From assembly GCA_021820805.1 (NCBI GenBank), contig JAKADF010000164.1, positions 1 to 7,120 of the forward strand: a stretch of 7,120 nucleotides of DNA. Reading direction: 5' to 3'. Below are positions 1-4,167 of this stretch, one piece after another; the first letter of the stretch is position 1, and each line of letters starts with the position of its first letter. The position numbers and the translations under genes are program-made. The notes beneath the pieces were generated by a model that was not told the origin of the DNA, searched no databases, and worked only from the letters and a program-made list of their open reading frames with translations. The stretch comes from Bacillota bacterium. Lineage in GTDB: Bacteria; Bacillota; Bacilli; Alicyclobacillales; Alicyclobacillaceae.

Positions 1-24
1 CGCTACGATATGTTTGTCCAGGTA

Positions 25-33
25 CATATTTTA
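25..33 (+). promoter_or_regulatory. Possible mother-cell sigma factor -10 element
   Basis: CATATTTTA fits the CATAnnnTA -10 pattern of sigma-K/sigma-E type promoters in Bacilli. It lies about 30 bp before the 12-codon ORF and 68 bp before the Gly/Trp-rich gene. The -35 side is weak: an AC at 5-6 is about 18 nt upstream, slightly too far for sigma-K, and a GATATG-like stretch at 7-12 is too close for sigma-E. The window edge limits the view. This is a pattern match only. Confidence 0.25.
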
Positions 34-65
34 AGGCATGCCGCAATCGAAAGGAGTTCACGGAA

Positions 66-104
66 ATGTATGGAGAGACTTTTGGAGGGGGGAGATATGT
101 ATGA
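66..104 (+). CDS. 12-codon upstream ORF, possible leader peptide
   Basis: A very short reading frame encodes MYGETFGGGRYV. It has a good Shine-Dalgarno sequence, AAAGGAG at 50-56, with 9 nt spacing to the ATG. Its TGA stop (102-104) overlaps the ATG (101-103) of the next gene as ATGA, the usual geometry for translational coupling. Its own codons contain the G-rich Shine-Dalgarno of that gene (84-94). It could be a translated leader that sets expression of the Gly/Trp-rich protein, or a tiny Gly/Tyr peptide like those made in spores. It could also be chance; the function is unknown. Confidence 0.35.
   Translation: MYGETFGGGRYV
84..94 (+). promoter_or_regulatory. Shine-Dalgarno deciding the start at 101
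   Basis: GGAGGGGGGAG lies just before the ATG at 101, with 6 nt between the last GGAG and the start. The longer in-frame start at 38 has no comparable site, and the 21 extra residues it would add show no recognisable domain. The internal ATG is therefore preferred. Confidence 0.7.
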
Positions 105-475
105 CTACCAGAGCAGAGTGCGAGCAATATGTTGGAAAATGGGTTCATTTTCGAACTAAGTATGGTTATCATGTAGGGCTCATTGAAAAAGTCTCGAACG
201 ATTGTGCCATCGTCTTATCACTACGTCAGCACATCCCTGCACAATTAGTAAGTACTGACGTGAGTGCTGATGAAATGAAAAGACTTGATTTAGCTCTTGC
301 ATGGGGCGGACTTGGCGGAGGTTATCCTGGTGCTGGTTACGGTGCTGGTGCCCCAGGAGCCGGAGCTTATGGCGGCTGGGGCGGCCGTGGATTCGGTGGT
401 TGGGGCTGGGGTTGGGGTCGTTGGGCGGTTTCCTTCCTCATCATTTATGTCCTCTGGGGCTTATGGTGGTGGTAA
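101..475 (+). CDS. Small Gly/Trp-rich protein with a barrel-like N-terminal domain
   Basis: A 124-residue protein of unknown function. Residues 10-45 (VGKWVHFRTKYGYHVGLIEKV and following) read like a small SH3/Sm-like beta barrel, with alternating hydrophobic strands and a YGYHxG turn; similar short domains occur in hypothetical proteins of spore-forming Bacilli. Residues 69-106 are a low-complexity Gly tract with Pro/Ala/Tyr, becoming Gly/Trp-rich (GGWGWGWGRW). Residues 109-124 are hydrophobic (AVSFLIIYVLWGLWWW) and end in three Trp, so the C-terminus may insert in or associate with a membrane. There is no N-terminal signal peptide. The start at 101 is chosen by the G-rich Shine-Dalgarno, and the gene overlaps a 12-codon ORF by ATGA. 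A coat or envelope structural role is inferred from composition only. Confidence 0.7.
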   Translation: MTTRAECEQYVGKWVHFRTKYGYHVGLIEKVSNDCAIVLSLRQHIPAQLVSTDVSADEMKRLDLALAWGGLGGGYPGAGYGAGAPGAGAYGGWGGRGFGGWGWGWGRWAVSFLIIYVLWGLWWW

Positions 476-539
476 ATTACTTCATACTGCCTCGAATCCA
501 CTTCATTTATAGCGGTTTACAAATGCCGGCTGATGGTGC

Positions 540-583
540 AGATTGCACAAGAAAGCTCCGCAGTCGGCTTTCTTGTGCAATCT
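540..583. terminator. Perfect 17-bp inverted repeat between convergent genes
   Basis: AGATTGCACAAGAAAGC at 540-556 is exactly complementary to 567-583, with a 10-nt loop (557-566). It lies between the stop of the Gly/Trp-rich gene (475) and the stop of the convergent SGNH-like gene (669), where a shared bidirectional terminator would be expected. No T-run follows on either strand, so it is not a classic intrinsic terminator. It may stabilise 3' ends, stop transcription by another route, or be a small repeat element. The repeat itself is certain; the role is inferred. Confidence 0.5.
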
Positions 584-668
584 CCGTAGTTAATTATTGG
601 ACACAGGCAAAATGAATTCAAAAAATTTCTGGAAGGCATAACTGACTCTTTGTGTAGGAGCATGCTGT

Positions 669-1466
669 TTAACTTTGTTTCATAGATACATAACGCCGAA
701 CTCTGGTGGATTTACCTTTACGCAGGCCATTCAATTTTTTGAAAGTGGCTTTATGCTGGCGTCGAGATCCTGAATGCTTGTTATTGGAACCCTTCGTCAA
801 TAATTGTGTCAAACGTTGCGTTATAAGATCAGCAATTAATCTATGTCCAGCGTTGTTTGGGAGAATTGGTTTACGAAGAGGCGTCATGAGGTCCTCTATG
901 CCGCCAGTTCGATATCCTTGAATGAAGTACGCCTCATTGTTTGTAAATCTCTTATCCACATCAACAACAGAAAATTTGTAGTATGATGCACAATCTCGGA
1001 TAATGCTGTTTATACCTTCAATGAAATGGCCTGCCGGCATAAAAGAGGGAAACGGATTATACAATGTCGTCACAAGTACATGTGGAATTTCTTTATTCTT
1101 TACTAATTGAAACAGTTGATCTGTATGATAGCCGAATTCATCAGCTTTTTGGAGAATAGCCCTTGGTGAAAATGGATTTCCATCCAAACTCAAACGTCGG
1201 GGTTTTAATAGTCGAGAAAAGTCGGAACTACCTATACAGATAGTGGCAATACCAACGTTATCCCAAAGAGTGTTGGGAAGTGTACTACCCATTTGAAACA
1301 GCCTTTTTGCTGTCCATCCTGGTTGTGCAATAACAACAGTTCGTTCAGTAATAGACTTACTTTTCAAAAACTCACTAACATGCTTGACGAAACTTAGGGT
1401 GGGATGACTAGTATCCATTCCAGCAGTAATGGAATCCCCAAGCGCAAGATAGATGTTTCGTGACAT
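669..1466 (-). CDS. SGNH/GDSL hydrolase-like protein with degenerate active site
   Basis: A 265-residue protein. SGNH hydrolases are usually esterases or lipases acting on acyl or acetyl esters. Block I is clear: YLALGDSIT, with the nucleophile Ser12. Block II Gly is present (QPGW, Gly50). Block III reads G79-S-S-D82 where GxND is usual, so Ser81 replaces the oxyanion Asn. Block V reads PILPNNAGHRLIA (from Pro200), so Leu202 stands where the catalytic His of HPN normally is. Activity is therefore doubtful unless His208 substitutes. There is no signal peptide, so it is probably cytoplasmic. About 40 C-terminal residues (225-265) form a Lys/Arg-rich tail that could bind RNA, DNA or an anionic polymer. 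The start at 1466 is preferred over 1523 because GGGGGAGGT sits just before it and GDS usually lies near the N-terminus. It converges on the Gly/Trp-rich gene. Family confidence is high; substrate is unknown. Confidence 0.85.
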   Translation of the reverse strand: MSRNIYLALGDSITAGMDTSHPTLSFVKHVSEFLKSKSITERTVVIAQPGWTAKRLFQMGSTLPNTLWDNVGIATICIGSSDFSRLLKPRRLSLDGNPFSPRAILQKADEFGYHTDQLFQLVKNKEIPHVLVTTLYNPFPSFMPAGHFIEGINSIIRDCASYYKFSVVDVDKRFTNNEAYFIQGYRTGGIEDLMTPLRKPILPNNAGHRLIADLITQRLTQLLTKGSNNKHSGSRRQHKATFKKLNGLRKGKSTRVRRYVSMKQS

Positions 1467-1470
1467 AGTT

Positions 1471-1479
1471 ACCTCCCCC
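1471..1479 (-). promoter_or_regulatory. Shine-Dalgarno deciding the start at 1466
   Basis: Read on the minus strand, GGGGGAGGT lies 4 nt before the ATG at 1466. It makes this the likely start rather than the in-frame ATG 19 codons upstream (1523), which would add residues with no family counterpart. Confidence 0.8.
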
Positions 1480-1522
1480 GTATCGTTAATACATTCAAGC
1501 AACAGTGACATTGGAACAGACA

Positions 1523-1540
1523 AAGGCGGATATCAGCCTT
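1523..1540. promoter_or_regulatory. 18-bp near-palindrome upstream of the SGNH-like gene
   Basis: AAGGCGGATATCAGCCTT is symmetric apart from one mismatched pair (8 of 9 pairs match). It lies 57 bp before the SGNH-like start, at the expected transcription start of the sigma-E-like -10 at 1546-1553. That is a sensible place for a repressor operator, or it could form a short hairpin in the 5' leader. No binding protein can be named. Confidence 0.3.
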
Positions 1541-1545
1541 AAAAA

Positions 1546-1553
1546 AATGTATG
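1546..1553 (-). promoter_or_regulatory. Possible sigma-E-like -10 for the SGNH-like gene
   Basis: On the minus strand CATACATT matches the sigma-E -10 pattern CATACA-T. Transcription would start near 1539, giving a leader of about 73 nt. The -35 region is poor: about 13 nt upstream only a terminal ATT matches KMATATT. No good vegetative promoter was seen nearby; TATAAG at 1600-1595 (minus) lacks a proper -35. This is tentative evidence for mother-cell expression. Confidence 0.25.
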
Positions 1554-2041
1554 TTAAACTCTTTTAAATGAAGTGCGTTTGCAACTAAGGGCCACTTATA
1601 ACTCAATTGGCTTTTAGCAAAAAAAGTGCGATTTATTAGGCAAACACCGCTACAAGCAGCTTGTCCAATCTCACACGTCACATCATGTCGAGGGGAAGAG
1701 AGTGAAGGAAAATGTACGGAGCTTTTAGTTAGCGATATCTACTGCAGCCATAGGTTAAAAATCGTCTATTCTTACGGATCAAAATGGAAAAGAATGTTCT
1801 AAAGCACCGAATCACGCCTAAATCCGGCGAAGTGTTTATGAAGGATTTTCAAAGGTTGGCAGACTACCAACGAGAATCTCTTCATATACGTATTTACTGT
1901 CAATCGCCTGCGTTAAGTTAATACAATCAATCTGACTTGCTGTTGGCTAACTGCAATGACATCAGGACGAGTTAAACTGCCCCTTCGCTCAGCTGTCTTT
2001 ATCATCTTATTTCGTAAGTGCTTAATCAAATCTTAAATAAC

Positions 2042-2048
2042 AAAGGAG
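2042..2048 (+). promoter_or_regulatory. Shine-Dalgarno supporting a TTG start
   Basis: AAAGGAG lies 10 nt before the TTG at 2059. The next in-frame ATG is codon 22, inside the first helix of the winged-helix domain (after IEDPSRSA). The TTG start keeps the whole DNA-binding domain, so it is preferred. Confidence 0.6.
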
Positions 2049-2058
2049 CAGAGGGTAC

Positions 2059-2751
2059 TTGGAATCGAATCAAAACATAGCAAAGGTGACATCGGTTATC
2101 GAGGATCCATCACGTTCCGCCATGTTGATAAACCTTCTTAGCAGAAAAGCTTTGACTTCCAGTGAGCTAGCTCGTGCGGCACGCATTACACCCCAGGAAG
2201 CAAATTCACATCTAACAGTGATGGTGGAAGAAGGATTACTGGTCTGTAAATCATACGGAAGGCATCAATACTATCAGTTGGCTAACCCTTACATCGAACA
2301 AGTACTAAATAACATTACGCCACACGCACCAATCCGTCCCATGTCAGATAAGTTGAAGGCTATTCGCTTTGCTCGGACATGCTATGACCATCTTGCCGGA
2401 GAAGTAGGAGTTACACTTACAGACAAAATGTTAGAACGAGGTTTACTGAAAGAAGAGGCGCAAGATTTCATTGTAACACCCACTGGGGCAAAATGGTTCA
2501 ACAGCTTCGGCATTGACCTTGACAGTATTCAAGGCGGGCGGCGCCATTTTGCCCGCCAATGCCTGGACTCAACGGAGCGTCGAAATCATGTAGCTGGAGC
2601 ACTTGGAGCCGCAGTGACTGAACGGCTATTTCGGTTAGGTTGGATAGAGCGAATCCCGGACGGAAGAGCAATACGTGTTACTGACAGCGGATTTCGAGGA
2701 TTGAAGGAGGAGTTTGATGTTGCGTTTGATAATCAAACATCAAAAGATTGA
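2059..2751 (+). CDS. ArsR-type winged-helix transcriptional regulator
   Basis: A 230-residue regulator beginning with TTG. Residues 9-82 form an ArsR-like winged helix: an opening IEDPSRSAMLINLL helix, a recognition region LTSSELARAARITPQEANSHLTVMVEEGLL, and a wing VCKSYGRHQYYQL. It is about twice the length of a minimal ArsR protein. The C-terminal part (about 100-222) has the FARxCxD and HxAGxxG motifs found in longer ArsR-like regulators of Gram-positive bacteria. That part looks internally duplicated: 104-153 resembles 164-222, with Cys108/Cys168 and His111/His177 in matching places. It has no known metal site such as ELCVCDL, so the ligand is unknown. The gene lies 96 bp upstream of the aminotransferase, whose promoter region contains a dyad it might bind. 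Family call is secure; target and ligand are inference. Confidence 0.85.
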   Translation: MESNQNIAKVTSVIEDPSRSAMLINLLSRKALTSSELARAARITPQEANSHLTVMVEEGLLVCKSYGRHQYYQLANPYIEQVLNNITPHAPIRPMSDKLKAIRFARTCYDHLAGEVGVTLTDKMLERGLLKEEAQDFIVTPTGAKWFNSFGIDLDSIQGGRRHFARQCLDSTERRNHVAGALGAAVTERLFRLGWIERIPDGRAIRVTDSGFRGLKEEFDVAFDNQTSKD

Positions 2752-2797
2752 ACCTGTTACCCAGTTTTTTAAGAACTCTATTCATTTCTCAACTCTC

Positions 2798-2826
2798 TTG
2801 ACTTAATACCATTATAAAGTTATGTA
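2798..2826 (+). promoter_or_regulatory. Candidate promoter for the aminotransferase
   Basis: TTGACT (2798-2803, five of six matches to TTGACA) is followed after 17 bp by TATGTA (2821-2826), a weak -10; TATATA at 2825-2830 is an alternative with a long spacer. The start codon is only 22 bp further on, so the leader would be short. The -10 is the weak point of this call. Confidence 0.4.
2801..2820. promoter_or_regulatory. 20-bp imperfect dyad, possible operator
   Basis: ACTTAATA (2801-2808) and TATAAAGT (2813-2820) are inverted copies matching at 7 of 8 positions around a 4-bp centre. The dyad fills the spacer of the candidate aminotransferase promoter, where a bound repressor would block RNA polymerase. 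ArsR-family operators are typically AT-rich imperfect dyads in such positions. The regulator encoded just upstream is the obvious candidate binder, but this is inference. Confidence 0.35.
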
Positions 2827-2847
2827 TATAAAAATAGGAGGAATAAT

Positions 2848-3957
2848 ATGCGCGTACAGTCACAAAATCGTATATTGCTTGGACCGGGCCCAAGTCCTGT
2901 CCATCCGGACGTTCTCAAAGCAATGGCTACGCCTTTGGTAGGGCACTTAGATCCGTATTTTCTACAAATTATGACAGATATGCAGAACATGATACGAAAA
3001 GTCTTTCAAACTACCAATGAATTGACACTTGCAATGCCGGGAACAGGCAGCGCTGGAATGGAAACAGTATTTGTAAATTTAATTGAACCTGGAGACAAAG
3101 TTCTAATTGGGATTTGTGGTTTATTTGGTGAAAGAATGAAAGATATTGCACAAAGATGCGGTGCCGAGGTCGTGACAGTTCAGGCTGAATGGGGAAAACC
3201 TATCCAACCTGAACGGATTGAAAGTGTACTACAGTCTACCCCCGGGATCACGATTGTAGCACTAGTTCATGCGGAGACATCGACAGGTGTGTTACAGCCT
3301 CTAGATGAAATTAGCCAATTGGTGCATGAGTATGGAGCTTTGTTTGTTGTTGATACTGTTACGTCACTTGGTGGAATTCCGGTAGAGGTAGATAAGCTGC
3401 AGATTGATGCGTGTTACAGTGGGACACAAAAATGTCTGTCAGCTCCCCCAGGGCTATCTCCGGTAACCTTTAGTCAGTCAGCTTTAACTCGAATACGAGG
3501 GAGAAAGACTAAGGTCCAAAGCTGGTATCTAGATTTGAATATGATTGCAAATTACTGGGGGAAAGAAAGGTTCTATCATCATACGGCTCCTATCTCCATG
3601 CTATTCGGTTTACATGAGGCTCTAAGTCTATTACTTGAAGAAGGCTTAGAAAATTCATTTAGACGCCACACTGAGAATGGCCGGATGCTCCAAGAACATT
3701 TACAATCTATGGAGTTAAAGTTATTTGCTGAAGAAGGCTATAGGTTGCCAGAGCTTACAACCGTTTTGATTCCGTCCCGGTACGACGAGGGTAAACTTCG
3801 TGCCGAGCTCCTCAATGAATATGGTATAGAGGTAGGCGGAGGATTGGGTCCGCTGAAAGGTAAGGGTTGGCGTATCGGGCTGATGGGATATGGATCTACT
3901 CGCGGGAACGTGACCTTATTAACCCAAGCTCTGAAACAACTAATGACGAAAAACTAA
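2848..3957 (+). CDS. Class V aminotransferase, alanine/serine-glyoxylate type
   Basis: A 369-residue cytoplasmic PLP enzyme of the group that includes alanine-glyoxylate, serine-glyoxylate and PucG-like (S)-ureidoglycine-glyoxylate aminotransferases. These move an amino group onto glyoxylate or a similar 2-oxoacid. Visible landmarks in order: N-terminal LLGPGPSPVHPDVL, with GHLDPYF; the phosphate-site loop PGTGSAGME (64-72); CGLFGERM (90-97); HAETSTGVLQPLD (141-153); VVDTVTSLGG with Asp169 for the pyridine nitrogen; YSGTQKCLSAPPG with the Schiff-base Lys195; and WRIGLMG with Arg342 for the substrate carboxylate. All key residues are present and the length is normal, so it should be active. 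The start is clear: AGGAGG at 2836-2841, 6 nt before ATG. It follows the ArsR-type regulator and ends at a strong terminator, so it is probably a single-gene transcript. The exact substrate cannot be fixed; no purine or glycine pathway gene is adjacent. Confidence 0.9.
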   Translation: MRVQSQNRILLGPGPSPVHPDVLKAMATPLVGHLDPYFLQIMTDMQNMIRKVFQTTNELTLAMPGTGSAGMETVFVNLIEPGDKVLIGICGLFGERMKDIAQRCGAEVVTVQAEWGKPIQPERIESVLQSTPGITIVALVHAETSTGVLQPLDEISQLVHEYGALFVVDTVTSLGGIPVEVDKLQIDACYSGTQKCLSAPPGLSPVTFSQSALTRIRGRKTKVQSWYLDLNMIANYWGKERFYHHTAPISMLFGLHEALSLLLEEGLENSFRRHTENGRMLQEHLQSMELKLFAEEGYRLPELTTVLIPSRYDEGKLRAELLNEYGIEVGGGLGPLKGKGWRIGLMGYGSTRGNVTLLTQALKQLMTKN

Positions 3958-3981
3958 AGAATTGAATAAATTGTTCTACCT

Positions 3982-4019
3982 AAAATGAGCCAGGAATCTT
4001 CTGGCTTATTTTGTTTTTT
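3982..4019 (+). terminator. Intrinsic terminator after the aminotransferase
   Basis: AAAATGAGCCAG (3982-3993) pairs with CTGGCTTATTTT (4001-4012) over 12 bp with one G-T wobble and a 7-nt loop. It is followed by G and six Ts (4014-4019). It lies 25 bp after the aminotransferase stop and separates that gene from the polymerase. Confidence 0.9.
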
Positions 4020-4056
4020 ACGTGGAAGGTTTTTGGAACGATTATACTATCTCATA

Positions 4057-4065
4057 TGGTACAAT
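4057..4065 (+). promoter_or_regulatory. Candidate extended -10 promoter for the polymerase
   Basis: TGGTACAAT has the TGn extension plus TACAAT, five of six matches to TATAAT. No good -35 lies at 16-18 bp (TTGGAA at 4033-4038 is 21 bp away), which extended -10 promoters tolerate. Transcription would start near 4072, after the terminator, and give a leader of about 96 nt containing the repeats at 4100-4149. Confidence 0.45.
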
Positions 4066-4099
4066 ACTGATCTTACAGTTAAAACATTTGCAGCTAATT

Positions 4100-4149
4100 C
4101 AATTTTGTTTGCCAGTCGGTTTGGGACTTCAAAATTGGTCACAATTTTG
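4100..4149 (+). promoter_or_regulatory. Leader with alternative hairpins before the polymerase
   Basis: CAATTTTG occurs at 4100-4107 and 4142-4149, and its complement CAAAATTG lies between them at 4130-4137. The middle copy can pair with either flank: a tight hairpin with a 4-nt loop (4130-4149), or a longer loop with 4100-4107. The tight hairpin ends 6 nt before the AAGGA Shine-Dalgarno (4156-4160). Such an arrangement could be a translational switch or a three-half-site operator. The sequences are AT-rich, so chance is possible. Confidence 0.35.
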
Positions 4150-4167
4150 GGCTAGAAGGAACTTGTA

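Larger units (their letters stand above)
1467..2058. other. Gene-free stretch of about 590 bp
   Basis: This lies between two divergently transcribed genes, the SGNH-like gene (-) and the ArsR-type regulator (+). It holds the SGNH Shine-Dalgarno, a near-palindrome (1523-1540), a sigma-E-like -10 on the minus strand (1546-1553), and the regulator's Shine-Dalgarno at the right end. The middle (about 1600-2030) has no convincing gene: the best candidate is a 45-codon frame (1784-1921) without a good Shine-Dalgarno. I found no convincing promoter for the regulator and no long repeat. It may hold control sites, an unrecognised small RNA, or a decayed gene. Confidence 0.6.

Noticed and set aside
38..100. 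Longer start for the Gly/Trp-rich gene at ATG 38
   Set aside because: No Shine-Dalgarno before 38; the ATG at 101 has a G-rich site at the right distance and the extra 21 residues show no domain.
297..615. Overlapping frames at 297-512 and 301-615
   Set aside because: They are other-frame readings of the Gly/Trp-coding tract, with biased composition caused by the GGN-rich DNA and no Shine-Dalgarno.
1467..1523. 19-codon N-terminal extension of the SGNH-like gene
   Set aside because: The strong GGGGGAGGT site points to 1466, and the extension would overlap the dyad and probable leader.
1469..1681. 70-codon minus-strand frame upstream of the SGNH-like gene
   Set aside because: GTG start without a Shine-Dalgarno, Cys-rich random-looking composition, and overlap with the likely promoter and leader.
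1880..1903. TTGACA on the minus strand (1903-1898) as a promoter
   Set aside because: No -10 element lies at 16-18 bp; the nearby TATATG is only about 9 bp away.
1784..1921. 45-codon plus-strand frame in the gene-free stretch
   Set aside because: No convincing Shine-Dalgarno or recognisable family; could be a remnant but not supported as a gene.
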